Positions 45,482 through 54,155 of a stretch of DNA of 64,000 nucleotides are shown piece after piece. The stretch lies in assembly GCF_015207425.1 (NCBI RefSeq), contig NZ_JADEWZ010000005.1:62001-126000 (forward strand). Direction: 5' to 3'. A model generated the notes under the pieces. It saw only the letters and a program-made list of their open reading frames with translations, ran no database searches and had not been told where the DNA came from. How positions within the stretch are numbered: position 1 is the stretch's first letter; every line of letters begins with the position of its first letter. This stretch comes from Lusitaniella coriacea LEGE 07157. Lineage in GTDB: Bacteria; Cyanobacteriota; Cyanobacteriia; Cyanobacteriales; Spirulinaceae. The position numbers were made by a program, and so were the translations under genes.

Positions 45482-46393
45482 TTAAGGGAATAGACTCTCC
45501 TCTTTAGCTGCCCAACATTTTTCAATCTTTAAAACTCGCCGTCCAATCCATTCGCTGATGGTTGGGACGACAGCATTACCAAGGAGTCTCCCTCGGCGAC
45601 CGTCCATCCGGGAGGAAACCCCATAAGCCTCTCCCACTCTGTCCACGTTAAGTTTCTCGCCACAGAGTATTGGTCGGTCTGAATGACCGCCTTGATGTTT
45701 TCCAGTTTGGGCGCGTAACGTGGGGCAGATGCTTTTTGCCATTGTGTACCCGAAGCCACCGCGACGTTGTACCACAAGCGGAGTGTCTCCGAAAGTGACT
45801 TGACGAAAACTGGGTCTAACTTTCGCTTTGCTCGATTTTCTCGACGAAGTATCCCCAGACAATTCGCCGCTGTCAGTAAAGAAGTGATAGGCACGTTCGG
45901 ATCTAAAACTTGCGATAAAGAATATTCTGTCTCGGTTTTGGGGTAAGCCCGCATGGACAGCGTTACACGATATCCATCCCCCCAGATACCCATTCTCTTC
46001 GAGCGTGTCGATAACTGTCTCAAGGGCGGTTCCTTCTTCTGCGGAGAGTAAACCCGGCACATTTTCCATGACCAACCATGCTGGACGAACTTCTCTAACC
46101 AAGTCCATAAAGGTAAAGAAGAGTCCGCTTCGTTTTCCGAAAAGTCCTGTTCTCCCTGCATTCGCGGTACTGAGGTCTTGGCAAGGCCATCCTGCACACC
46201 ATAACTCAGAGGGAGGGATAGTTGTCGAAATGAGGGTCGTGATGTCGTCATGTAGAGGGACGTGCGGCCAATGGCGCTTCAAAATCTGTTGACAAAAGGG
46301 ATCTATTTCACATTGAAACACAACATTCATTCCTGCTCTTTCAAAGCCCAGATCGAAACCACCAATGCCTGCGAAGAATGAAGAAACACGCAT
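45482..46393 (-). CDS. C5-cytosine DNA methyltransferase (type II M), with internal frame anomaly
   Basis: A 303-residue Dcm-type methylase. Motif I FFAGIGGFDLGFERAG (6-21), motif IV GWPCQDLS with catalytic Cys71, motif VI ENVPG (Glu110) and motif VIII QNRDRIFF are all in frame, as is motif X RLLGNAVVP near the end. Between 45585 and 45670 the listed frame reads non-conserved sequence, whereas the +1 frame reads ARNLTWTEWERLMGFPPGWT, the conserved motif IX block. Two compensating 1-base shifts would explain this. The enzyme may be damaged, or the assembly wrong here. It is divergent from a controller and an HNH nuclease and so forms a restriction-modification unit. Confidence 0.88.
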   Translation of the reverse strand: MRVSSFFAGIGGFDLGFERAGMNVVFQCEIDPFCQQILKRHWPHVPLHDDITTLISTTIPPSELWCAGWPCQDLSTANAGRTGLFGKRSGLFFTFMDLVREVRPAWLVMENVPGLLSAEEGTALETVIDTLEENGYLGGWISCNAVHAGLPQNRDRIFFIASFRSERAYHFFTDSGELSGDTSSRKSSKAKVRPSFRQVTFGDTPLVVQRRGGFGYTMAKSICPTLRAQTGKHQGGHSDRPILCGEKLNVDRVGEAYGVSSRMDGRRGRLLGNAVVPTISEWIGRRVLKIEKCWAAKEESLFP

Positions 46394-46434
46394 ATAGAGC
46401 TAGATGTTGTCTTGATTGATTTCTAATGAAAGTA

Positions 46435-46457
46435 TTGTAGACGATTTTCGTCTACAA
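46435..46457. promoter_or_regulatory. Palindromic operator between methylase and controller genes
   Basis: Perfect 10-bp inverted repeat TTGTAGACGA-TTT-TCGTCTACAA, 41 bp upstream of the methylase start and 46-49 bp upstream of the likely controller start. The position fits a controller-protein (C-box-type) site for both divergent promoters. Binding is inferred from position and symmetry only. Confidence 0.7.
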
Positions 46458-46506
46458 AATATTGTCTTTCCGATTAATATCTCGTCATAGGTTTGAGGCA
46501 TTGGTG

Positions 46507-46740
46507 GTGGGTGAAAAGCAGAATATTAGCGGGCAACGGATTCGTCAGGTTAGATTGCAACAGGGTATCGATCAGGTGGAATTGGCTGCTGCGCTCAATA
46601 TAGATTATGGAGTCAAACTCGAACAATCTGATATTTCGGAGATCGAACGTCAAGTACGCTCGGTAAAAGATTATGAGCTTGATGCAATCTCAAAAGTGTT
46701 AAATATCGATCCGATCTGGCTGCTTCGAGGGGATAGTTAA
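46507..46740 (+). CDS. XRE-family controller protein of the restriction-modification system
   Basis: A helix-turn-helix regulator of about 77 residues: GQRIRQVRLQQGIDQVELA, then KLEQSDISEIERQ as recognition helix, ending in LNIDPIWLLRGDS. The frame is open from TTG 46462, but that start would touch the palindrome. GTG 46507 (or 46504) sits a normal distance from GAGG at 46495-46498 and fits XRE size. Its TAA overlaps the ATG of the nuclease gene (TAATG). It should repress or activate at the palindrome to time methylase and nuclease expression. Confidence 0.78.
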   Translation: MGEKQNISGQRIRQVRLQQGIDQVELAAALNIDYGVKLEQSDISEIERQVRSVKDYELDAISKVLNIDPIWLLRGDS

Positions 46741-47528
46741 TGGCTAAAGCTCGAAAAAGCCGAGGACGGCAAAAGTTTATTCCCCTTGCTGCTATTAGCA
46801 AACAAGGAGTTCCAGAAAATATTAGGCGCGAGGAATGGTTGGAAGAAGTCTGTCAGGGATTTGTTTCTCCCAGTCAAGCAAATAAATCTTATTACCGAGT
46901 GCTTTTAGAAACGCTTTGGCCTGTAGGACACGGTATTCCTGGTCCCCATGTCAAAGAGGAGGAACTGAGAGAAGCAATTGAGCGTTTTAGAAAAAGTCGG
47001 CACTCAGGAAGCAAACCTTACAAACCTTATGTAGATGTTTTTAGGCGCTTGCGGGAACTGCAAGGAGAAGAAGGGGTAACGGGAATTGGACGGGAAGGCA
47101 AAACCTATCAACTGATAAGTCTGTCTCTAAGTGAAAAAAGAATTCCACGCATTAAGCTTTCCGAGACACAGTGGCAACACATTCTTGATAATTACCAGCA
47201 TAGATGCGCTGTCTGTAACCGTACGGAGCCAGAGGTTCGATTTCAACAAGATCATAAAATTCCACGGATTAGAGGGGGAGGGAACGAATTAACGAATTGG
47301 CAACCCCTTTGTGATGAATGCAACAACTTCAAAAGTACATCCTGCCGTGGATGTCACCTAGAATGCGAGCAATGTAGTTGGGCATTTCCCGATCGATTTA
47401 CACCCCTTCGTCTATCTTTAGAGAATATTTCTAAATTGAGACAATTTGCAAGGCAAATCAACTCAGATGCTCACGATCTACTGAACCAGATTGTTGATGA
47501 ATTTTTTGATGCGAAAGGGGAGGAATAA
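46740..47528 (+). CDS. HNH restriction endonuclease (type II R)
   Basis: A 262-residue HNH nuclease. The finger is CAVCNRTEP...QQDHKIPRIRGGGNEL...NWQPLCDECNNFKS at about residues 157-202: two CxxC pairs, DH, and the central Asn. An extra Cys-rich piece (CRGCHLECEQC) follows. The N-terminal 150 residues probably bind the target sequence. It overlaps the controller stop by one base and sits opposite a C5 methylase, so it is very probably the cognate restriction enzyme. The recognition site cannot be read from sequence. Confidence 0.85.
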   Translation: MAKARKSRGRQKFIPLAAISKQGVPENIRREEWLEEVCQGFVSPSQANKSYYRVLLETLWPVGHGIPGPHVKEEELREAIERFRKSRHSGSKPYKPYVDVFRRLRELQGEEGVTGIGREGKTYQLISLSLSEKRIPRIKLSETQWQHILDNYQHRCAVCNRTEPEVRFQQDHKIPRIRGGGNELTNWQPLCDECNNFKSTSCRGCHLECEQCSWAFPDRFTPLRLSLENISKLRQFARQINSDAHDLLNQIVDEFFDAKGEE

Positions 47529-47618
47529 CAAAATCGTTTGACAAATCTCTTCCTCAATTCTCGCAAACCTGTTACCATCCAAATCGATTGATTTATCTTA
47601 AGGAGATTAAATTCAGAG

Positions 47619-48416
47619 GTGCTGATTCACCCTACCGCCGTTATTGAATCTGGTGCGAAATTGGGCGCTGATGTTCGCGTTGGAGCGTTTTCCTATATCG
47701 ATCGCGTGGTTGAAATTGGCGATGGATGCGAGATCGGTTCTCACGTAACGATTCTGCCTTACACTCGTCTTGGTAAAAATTGCCGCGTTCATGCTGGCGC
47801 GGTGCTTGGCGATCTTCCCCAAGATGTTGCGTTTGCCAACGAAGAAAGTTACGTGCGCGTGGGCGACAATTGCATCATTCGCGAAGGAGTCACAATCCAT
47901 CGAGGAACGAAATTAGGTTCGGTGACGGAAGTGGGGAATGATTGCTTTTTAATGGCTTATTCTCACTTAGCCCACAACGCCAAACTGGGCAATCGCGCGA
48001 TTATCTCCAATGGCGCGCTGGTTGCGGGTTATGCAGAGGTGGAAGATGGCGCGTTTATTAGCGGAAATTGTCTCATTCATCAGTTTACGCGCGTCGGACG
48101 CTTGGCAATGCTTTCGGGGGGAACTGCGATACAAAAAGATGTTCCGCCTTTTTGCATGACGCGATCGATGAGCAGCAATACTGTCATGGGATTGAACGTA
48201 GTCGGTTTGCGCCGCGCGGGATACAGTGCCGAAGATCGCCTCATTCTTAAACGCGCCTTTAAGCGCTTGTATCAATCGGGATTGAATGTCTCTCAGGCAG
48301 TGGTGCAATTGGATAAAGAGTTTTCTTCAGAGTTAGTGCAAGAGTTAAATCTATTTGTCAAAACTTCTCAGCGAGGCATCTGTCGGTTTCTACGCGGAGG
48401 CAAAAGTCCCGATTGA
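47619..48416 (+). CDS. lpxA: UDP-N-acetylglucosamine acyltransferase LpxA
   Basis: A 265-residue left-handed beta-helix acyltransferase, the first step of lipid A synthesis. Hexapeptide repeats run from the start (IHPTAVIESGAKLGADVRVG). LAHNAKLGNRAIISNG contains the active-site His region, and GGTAIQKDVPPF and GLNVVGLRRAGYS are LpxA-specific. GTG 47619 is the start, with AGGAG about 15 bases upstream. In many cyanobacteria it sits with lpxC/fabZ; here it stands alone beside a kinase gene. Confidence 0.95.
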   Translation: MLIHPTAVIESGAKLGADVRVGAFSYIDRVVEIGDGCEIGSHVTILPYTRLGKNCRVHAGAVLGDLPQDVAFANEESYVRVGDNCIIREGVTIHRGTKLGSVTEVGNDCFLMAYSHLAHNAKLGNRAIISNGALVAGYAEVEDGAFISGNCLIHQFTRVGRLAMLSGGTAIQKDVPPFCMTRSMSSNTVMGLNVVGLRRAGYSAEDRLILKRAFKRLYQSGLNVSQAVVQLDKEFSSELVQELNLFVKTSQRGICRFLRGGKSPD

Positions 48417-48449
48417 GATCGATGCAAAAGTATAGATTGCCGATCTCGC

Positions 48450-49949
48450 TCACAAAATGCGTGCAAGAATTTGATAAATTAGTCGGAACAGTGCGGTAAC
48501 CGCGATCGCGCCCACTCCCAAAAGAGCGGCAATCAATGCCACAGCCAGGAATAGCGGCATTTGTTCGCCCAATGCGATCGCGATCGGTGCTTTGTTCAAC
48601 CAAGGGACAAACCCCACCAATACCAGTGTAATCCCTGCGAGAATCGGCAAATCTTTGCCTTCTATCATCCGGCGATACTGCACGTAGATCGAACCGCCCA
48701 CTAGCGCCCCCAGTAATCCCATGCTAACGGGCGATATCCCAAAAATACTCGTTAGCGCGATCGCGAACAACGCCCCCTCAAATCCCGTAAAGCCCGCACA
48801 CCCCAAAACTTCGAGGAGTGAAAATTGCGGTTGCGCCCGTCTAACAGGAGAAGGCGAAGGAGTCGGAACGATAGGAGGCGGTACGATAGGCGGTGGTGTT
48901 GTTGGAGCTGCTTGAGGCGATGGAGTTGGAACTCCCGGAGTCTTTGGCGGAACGGGAGGCGGGGAAGGTGGGGCAGATGGGGGCGCAAAAGGTTGAGAAT
49001 GCAGAGCATCCAGAGCCTCCTGAGCGGACTGGAACCGATCGATCGGTGCGGAGAGCAGCATTCGATCTAAAATCTCTGCCAATCGATCGCTCGTTTGCGG
49101 AGCGGAGGAACGCCAATTCCAACAATTATTCGCAGAATCGTATAGTTCCTCGCTTAACTTATTCGTCAGCAGCACCAAACACGTAATTCCTAGGGCATAA
49201 AGATCCGTAGACGGATACACCTGAGAGCCATGCATCTGTTCGGGCGGTGCAAAACCCATTGAATAGATCCCCGTCGAGCGTCCTTGAGGCGCTCCTGCAC
49301 CAGCCGCAACTTGCTTAACCGCTCCAAAATCCAACAGATACAAACGCCCGTTCTTATCCCGCATAATATTGGAGGGTTTAATATCCCGATGAATCGCATT
49401 GCGATTGTGAACGAATTTCAAGACATTGAGAATCTCCTCCAACACCTCTCGCACTTCCACTTCAGAATATGCCCTGCCTCGGCTTTTTTGTTCGGCTTCC
49501 AAATCTTGCCCGTCAACGAACTCCTGCACCAAATAAAAAAACTGCTCTTCCCTCGCGCGATCGATACTGGGAACGACGATCTGAAAAAAAGCGTAAGAAT
49601 TAGGGATTTGTGGGTGTTCGTTGCCCAATTCTTCCAGCACGGCAGCTTCTCGCTCAAACAGCTTCCTTGCCATTTGCAATTGTTTGGGATTTAAATCTCC
49701 CGACGGCTGAAATTGCTTGACCACGCACTCACGCAAGCTTGTCGTATAGCGATCGCGCGCCAAAAAAGCAGCTCCAAACCCTCCTCTCCCCAACAACTTT
49801 AAAATGATGTAGCGCCCCCCCAAAATCAAGGACATCCCACAAGTCGTACAATACTTCTGTTGTGCCATTTTGAGATTTTCCTCTTCATCGAGATCGGCAA
49901 AAAAGTTCCGAGGATGGGTACAACCGGGGCGAGTGCAGAGAATTTCCAT
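48450..49949 (-). CDS. Membrane Ser/Thr protein kinase
   Basis: A 499-residue kinase. The N-terminal Cys motif (LCTRPGCTHP...KYCTTCG) is followed by a kinase domain (about 45-310) with GRGGFGAAFLARD, VVKQF (catalytic Lys), HRDIKPSNIM, LLDFGAVKQ and FAPPEQ, all canonical. A Pro/Ser/Thr-rich linker (about 318-370) leads to four hydrophobic segments at the C-terminus, so the kinase is on the cytoplasmic face of a membrane. Unlike the hybrid kinases, DFG is intact. It converges on lpxA. Confidence 0.93.
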   Translation of the reverse strand: MEILCTRPGCTHPRNFFADLDEEENLKMAQQKYCTTCGMSLILGGRYIILKLLGRGGFGAAFLARDRYTTSLRECVVKQFQPSGDLNPKQLQMARKLFEREAAVLEELGNEHPQIPNSYAFFQIVVPSIDRAREEQFFYLVQEFVDGQDLEAEQKSRGRAYSEVEVREVLEEILNVLKFVHNRNAIHRDIKPSNIMRDKNGRLYLLDFGAVKQVAAGAGAPQGRSTGIYSMGFAPPEQMHGSQVYPSTDLYALGITCLVLLTNKLSEELYDSANNCWNWRSSAPQTSDRLAEILDRMLLSAPIDRFQSAQEALDALHSQPFAPPSAPPSPPPVPPKTPGVPTPSPQAAPTTPPPIVPPPIVPTPSPSPVRRAQPQFSLLEVLGCAGFTGFEGALFAIALTSIFGISPVSMGLLGALVGGSIYVQYRRMIEGKDLPILAGITLVLVGFVPWLNKAPIAIALGEQMPLFLAVALIAALLGVGAIAVTALFRLIYQILARIL

Positions 49950-50420
49950 AAAATGGCGAGATAGGAGCTATTAACCAGTAGTATTTTAGCGAAACCGCTT
50001 GTCACTCCAAGCGATCGCCTCTATTTTCTGTGATATAAAATCCTCCAGATTGCACATCATAAAAATTCACCGTGTCCCCCCTAGGTCGGCTTGCGTCCTC
50101 AGCGCGAGGCACTCTGAGGTCTCCTATCGGACGGCTGAAATGCCGGAAAAGGTTCCGGCATCGCGTCCTCCAGATTGTGCAATCGTGCTGCAAGAGGAGG
50201 TGGCGACCTCTCCCCTTCTCCGTGTCAGTCCTTGCTGAGGGCATTCAACCGGGTTTTATATAACTGAACTGCCCAACGCTCGCCCTATCCGTTCCAGTAC
50301 GTAGATGACGCGCCTCGCTCGTCTCGCAGAAAGAAAACCTACCCCACACCTCAAAAAATTAGGGATTGCGAAGGGAACGCCCATCAAAAAAGCGCGTTAG
50401 TTCGACCTAAGCGCGGTTAA
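49950..50420. other. Intergenic interval with small inverted repeats
   Basis: About 470 bp with no convincing gene. It contains TCCTCCAGATTG twice (about 50041 and 50167), the hairpin CCGGAAAAGGTTCCGG near 50141-50156 and a GACACGG-type fragment (CACCGTGTCC at about 50070). Short frames here are not supported by composition or motif. Confidence 0.5.
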
Positions 50421-51428
50421 TCAAGACATTGTAGAGTTTTGAGTCGCTGAGTTAACATTCTTAACCCCTCGCTCCGACACGACAGATTCCGTGCAAAAAG
50501 ACTTCCCATTCCCAGTAAATTGAGGCAAAATATCTTCACAAAATGCCTCGGCTGCTTTGGAACGATAGCGATTGGGATTAACAATCACCGAAAGGGTTCG
50601 CTTGACCACAACCTCATTAATTCGAGCGCGGTGGAGAATCCCCATCTGCAACTCCTTCTCGATCGCGGAAATTGAAACAAAAGCTGCTCCCAACCCCGAT
50701 TGCACTGCATTTTTAATCGCTTCAATGGAGTTTAATTCCATCTCGACTTTGAGGCGTTTGGGGTCAATTTCCCAACGCGCGAGAACCTGATCGATGACCT
50801 TGCGAATCGTAGACTGCGAATCGAGCGCAATAAATTGTAACTTGTAGAGATCGTCCTTTTGGATCGTTTCCACTTTTGCCAAAGGATGAAGAACTGGCAA
50901 AATCAACGCCAATTCATCCTCTGCATAAGGCTTAACATTCAACGTTTCTTGCAATTCTGTGGGGACTTCGCCCCCAATAATCGCTAAATCCACTTGTCCG
51001 TTGGCAACACTCCAAGAAGTACGGCGAGTGGAGTGAACTTGGAGTTGTACCGATACATCGGGATACTGCTGTCGAAAGACCCCAATCATACGCGGGAGCA
51101 AATAGGTTCCCGTCGTTTGCGATGCACCAACAATCAGCGTCCCCCCTTGGAGATTTTGCAAGTCATCAATGGCACGGCACGTTTCTTGGCACAGGGAAAG
51201 AATTTTTTCCCCGTAACTCAGGAGTAAGTAACCCGCTTCTGTCATTTGCGCCCTACGCCCGCCCCGATCGAATAGGGGTACATCGAGTTGCTTTTCCAGG
51301 TTTTGAACCTGAAGGCTCACTGCGGGTTGCGAGACGTAGAGGCTATCGGCAGCGCGTTTGAAACTCCCCTCCGCAGAAATAGCTTTGAGAATTCGGAGTT
51401 GATCGAGCGTAAAAGGAATATCAGGCAT
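50421..51428 (-). CDS. rbcR: LysR-type regulator RbcR
   Basis: A 335-residue LysR regulator. The helix-turn-helix ([20 protein letters not shown]...[15 protein letters not shown]) and the effector domain ([20 protein letters not shown]) match the highly conserved cyanobacterial RbcR, which controls RuBisCO operon transcription in response to carbon status. It is divergent from the NnrU-like gene, a neighbourhood common in cyanobacteria, and should autoregulate from the shared 275-bp region. The last ~25 residues ([18 protein letters not shown]) are a variable tail. Confidence 0.93.
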   Translation of the reverse strand: MPDIPFTLDQLRILKAISAEGSFKRAADSLYVSQPAVSLQVQNLEKQLDVPLFDRGGRRAQMTEAGYLLLSYGEKILSLCQETCRAIDDLQNLQGGTLIVGASQTTGTYLLPRMIGVFRQQYPDVSVQLQVHSTRRTSWSVANGQVDLAIIGGEVPTELQETLNVKPYAEDELALILPVLHPLAKVETIQKDDLYKLQFIALDSQSTIRKVIDQVLARWEIDPKRLKVEMELNSIEAIKNAVQSGLGAAFVSISAIEKELQMGILHRARINEVVVKRTLSVIVNPNRYRSKAAEAFCEDILPQFTGNGKSFCTESVVSERGVKNVNSATQNSTMS

Positions 51429-51703
51429 AACCCTTAAACCGAGATGGAGGAACGAACAGAACGATCGGGCTACAAATCGTAAATCGTTACATTTGTTTGA
51501 GAGAATCTTCTATGATTGCAATTTAGCAAGCGTTAAACACCGTTAGCGTTGACTTTAAGGTAATTAATTCTCTCTGCCGTAGCATCTGTCCCTGCTGACA
51601 TTGACAGTAGCACAATGCGGGGATCATTGTTTGATGGAATCCTTGAAGCCCCTATCACACCCTGCATTCAAGTCAACCTTGAACAAATATTAAAACAATA
51701 AAG

Positions 51704-52417
51704 ATGATGGAAAACTGGCTAACATCGAGTCACTGGATTATGTTGGGATTGCTCTTGGGATTCGCGATCGCGCACAGCGGATTGGCAGCCCTTCGTCCCT
51801 GGGGAGAGGAAAAAATTGGGGCAAGACTCTATCGCGTCCTCTTTGCCCTGATCAGCATTCCCTTCGCAACGATTCTCGTCATCTACTTTTTCAACCACCA
51901 CTATGATGGGCTGACCCTCTGGCAACTTCAAACCCTTCCCGGCATCAAAAGCCTTGTTTGGACGCTTTCTGCCCTCTCCTTCTTCTTCCTCTACCCGTCA
52001 ACCTTTAACCTCCTCGAAATCGCAGCCCTCCAAAAACCCCAAGTGCATCTATACGAAACCGGAATTATTCGCATCACCCGACACCCTCAAATGGTCGGAC
52101 AAGTGATCTGGTGTATCGCCCATACCCTCTGGATTGGAACGACTTTCACCCTCCTCACCTCCCTGGGGTTAATCGCCCACCATCTCTTTGCGGTGTGGCA
52201 CGGCGATCGTCGCCTGGAACAACGCTACGGCGATGGGTTCCTTCAGGTGAAAGAACGAACCTCAGTTCTCCCCTTTCGCGCGCTGCTTGACGGTCGTCAA
52301 ACCCTGGTGTGGCAAGAGTTTTTGCGTCCTGCATACTTGGGCGTTACGGGGTTCATTCTCCTGTTGTGGTGGGGACACCCTTGGTTGATGAGTGTTACCG
52401 CAAAGGTTTACTGGTAG
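51704..52417 (+). CDS. NnrU-family membrane protein (zeta-carotene isomerase-like)
   Basis: A 237-residue integral membrane protein with six or so helices. The NnrU/Z-ISO marks are present: the early His in GFAIAHSGLA, RLYRVLFAL, IIRITRHPQMVGQVIWCIAH and RLEQRYGDGFLQV. Plant Z-ISO, a heme protein that isomerises 15-cis-zeta-carotene, belongs to this family; cyanobacterial members may do the same or a related step. His residues that could ligate heme are seen. Two start codons in tandem (ATGATG) at 51704. Confidence 0.88.
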   Translation: MMENWLTSSHWIMLGLLLGFAIAHSGLAALRPWGEEKIGARLYRVLFALISIPFATILVIYFFNHHYDGLTLWQLQTLPGIKSLVWTLSALSFFFLYPSTFNLLEIAALQKPQVHLYETGIIRITRHPQMVGQVIWCIAHTLWIGTTFTLLTSLGLIAHHLFAVWHGDRRLEQRYGDGFLQVKERTSVLPFRALLDGRQTLVWQEFLRPAYLGVTGFILLLWWGHPWLMSVTAKVYW

Positions 52418-52431
52418 ATTTTGCTCGACAA

Positions 52432-52588
52432 AAAAGGTCAATCGCGGTTGTGGCGCTCGATTCCAATTGGTTGTAGCCCAATCCAAAGTCTCAATAATCA
52501 AATCCATAAGAAAAGGTCAATCGCGGGTGTGGCGCTCGATCCCAATTGGTTGTAGCATGATCCAAAGTCTTAATAATCAATCCATAAG
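52432..52588 (+). repeat. Two tandem 79/78-bp direct repeats
   Basis: Unit 1 (52432-52510) and unit 2 (52511-52588) each begin AAAAGGTCAATCGCGG and end AATCCATAAG; a third unit starts with AAAAAGTT. They fill the whole space between the NnrU-like and thioredoxin-like genes and so carry the leader of the latter. Confidence 0.95.
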
Positions 52589-52599
52589 AAAAAGTTAAA

Positions 52600-52944
52600 A
52601 TGATGCTGCCTTCCGCGAGCGAGCCAACCTTCTCACAGCAGGTTCTAGAGTCCTCACAGCCAGTTTTAGTTTACTTTTGGGCCCCTTGGTGCAAGCTGTG
52701 TCATAACATCCAACCGTTACTCTTGACGTTCCAGTCAAACCATAAAGGTCAGTTTAAGGTCGTTAGCGTTAACGCCGATAACAATTTCAAACTGGTCAAC
52801 ACCTATCGTATTAAAGTACTTCCAACCGTATTGGTCTTCGATCGCGGAATCTTAATTCAACGGATCGAAGGGTTCTACGGACGAGAAGAATTGCAGAGAA
52901 AGTTAGACAGTATTGGCGTTGCTCTCTTGCCAACTTCTGCTTAA
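52600..52944 (+). CDS. Thioredoxin-like protein
   Basis: A 114-residue thioredoxin-fold protein. The active site is FWAPWCKLCHNI, with CKLC instead of CGPC, the cis-proline is in KVLPTVLVF, and the final helix is present. The variant CxxC should alter redox potential or partner choice. It lies immediately downstream of the 79-bp tandem repeat and converges on the VOC gene with 4 bp overlap of stops. Confidence 0.88.
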   Translation: MMLPSASEPTFSQQVLESSQPVLVYFWAPWCKLCHNIQPLLLTFQSNHKGQFKVVSVNADNNFKLVNTYRIKVLPTVLVFDRGILIQRIEGFYGREELQRKLDSIGVALLPTSA

Positions 52945-53408
52945 TTCCCCTCCCTCAACTTCTCTGTTGGGGGGCTATAACGGCGAATAAATTCAAGAGG
53001 CAAACCATCCGCATCGGCAATAAAGGCGACTTCGTAAACGCGATCGCCAATCATTTGTTGCGTGGGTTCGAGGAGGATGTTGAGGGGACGGAATAAATCT
53101 GCGTTCACCCGCGCGGCTTGAGCAAAAGAACTTTGCAGTTCGCCCAACCAACTGGGCAAATCGGCGCTAATATCGGTCAAATCGAAAGATAAATGGTAGT
53201 AGCCTACGTAATGTTCGTCCCTAAAGGGATCCGGCGCGGGTTTGGGTTCGGGAATTTGGATTAACTCGATTCTCGCGCCCAACCCTTCAAGCCAGCAGGC
53301 GAGGGTGTACCCGGTGGTAAAGCGATCGCAAACGATAAATCCTAATTGTTCGTAGAACGCGATCGCGCGGTGAATATCCGCAGTCCGAATGGAAGCATGG
53401 TGAAACAT
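52941..53408 (-). CDS. VOC-family (glyoxalase-like) protein
   Basis: A 155-residue vicinal-oxygen-chelate fold protein: MFHHASIRTADIHRAIAFYE, then YYHLSFDLTDI and EVAFIADADGLPLEFIRR, giving the His and Glu metal ligands of two beta-alpha-beta-beta-beta modules. The ATG at 53408 matches family starts; the TTG at 53444 would overlap the upstream gene. The substrate is unknown; glyoxalase activity is only one option. It is probably in one transcript with the TIGR02652 gene upstream. Confidence 0.85.
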   Translation of the reverse strand: MFHHASIRTADIHRAIAFYEQLGFIVCDRFTTGYTLACWLEGLGARIELIQIPEPKPAPDPFRDEHYVGYYHLSFDLTDISADLPSWLGELQSSFAQAARVNADLFRPLNILLEPTQQMIGDRVYEVAFIADADGLPLEFIRRYSPPTEKLREGN

Positions 53409-53436
53409 GGAAATGCTGGAGGGTGAGGGAAGACCG

Positions 53437-53949
53437 TCATTCAAACACGCGGTAGTAAGGATAGCGCACGGGAACGCCCGGTTCTTTTTCTAAATCAAAA
53501 TTGATCGTTTCCCAACAAGGTTCCTCAGCAGGATCGGGACTGAAATCGACGGGCAAACCGTACAAGCGAGGACAAGAACCATCCCCTGCATTACTGCGCC
53601 ACGGCGTACTGCGCTCTAAATAGGTACTGACGAGATCGCGGTAGCGACGGGCGATAATCACCTTCGTTGCGCGATATCCTTCGGTATAAAGTCGATCGAG
53701 GGCTTCATGGATTTCAAAGCGAATGCTGTCGGCGTGAGTGTGCTGTCGATACCATTCTCCTTGCCAAAGTCGCCAATGACGACCCGATTGCAAATGAACT
53801 AAATCTCCCGTTTTGGGATCTGCTTCAAAGGCACCGTGACGAGAACAGAGATACGTGTCAGTTAGCGTCAGCGCTGGAATCACCTGACGGCAATGGGGGC
53901 ATTTAATCTCCGATCCAAAAATAGGATACTGCAAACCTGGATTAATCAT
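53437..53949 (-). CDS. TIGR02652-family cyanobacterial protein
   Basis: A 170-residue conserved cyanobacterial protein. It begins MINPGLQYPIFGSEIKCPHC and shows a zinc-ribbon-like pair (CPHC...C at about 17-20 and 35), then SGRHWRLWQGEWYRQHTH and KVIIARRYRDLVSTYLERS, which identify TIGR02652. The function is not known. It ends 28 bp before the VOC gene start. Confidence 0.88.
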   Translation of the reverse strand: MINPGLQYPIFGSEIKCPHCRQVIPALTLTDTYLCSRHGAFEADPKTGDLVHLQSGRHWRLWQGEWYRQHTHADSIRFEIHEALDRLYTEGYRATKVIIARRYRDLVSTYLERSTPWRSNAGDGSCPRLYGLPVDFSPDPAEEPCWETINFDLEKEPGVPVRYPYYRVFE

Positions 53950-54155
53950 TTAGGTAGCGTATTGGGCTATTCAAACTTTAGAATTCAAAATATTTAAAAC
54001 GGTACAATCCATAGTAAGGGTAGTATTTTAGGGATTTTTAGGATTGAGTCTTAAGTGAATTTTTCATGCAAGTGGCAACCCCTTACAGTGGTTTCATTAT
54101 ATCTGCTAAACTTGCGCGATATTGGTAATATCGATCCAAACTGAAGGGAACGCCT

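Noticed and set aside
45529-46251. A 240-codon frame on the minus strand overlapping the methylase
   Set aside because: Most of it is a shadow of the methylase; only its stretch at about 45600-45670 carries conserved methylase sequence, reported as a frame anomaly.
49999-50263. Short + strand frames of 60-80 codons
   Set aside because: No start signal, no recognisable motif and overlapping repeats; treated as intergenic.
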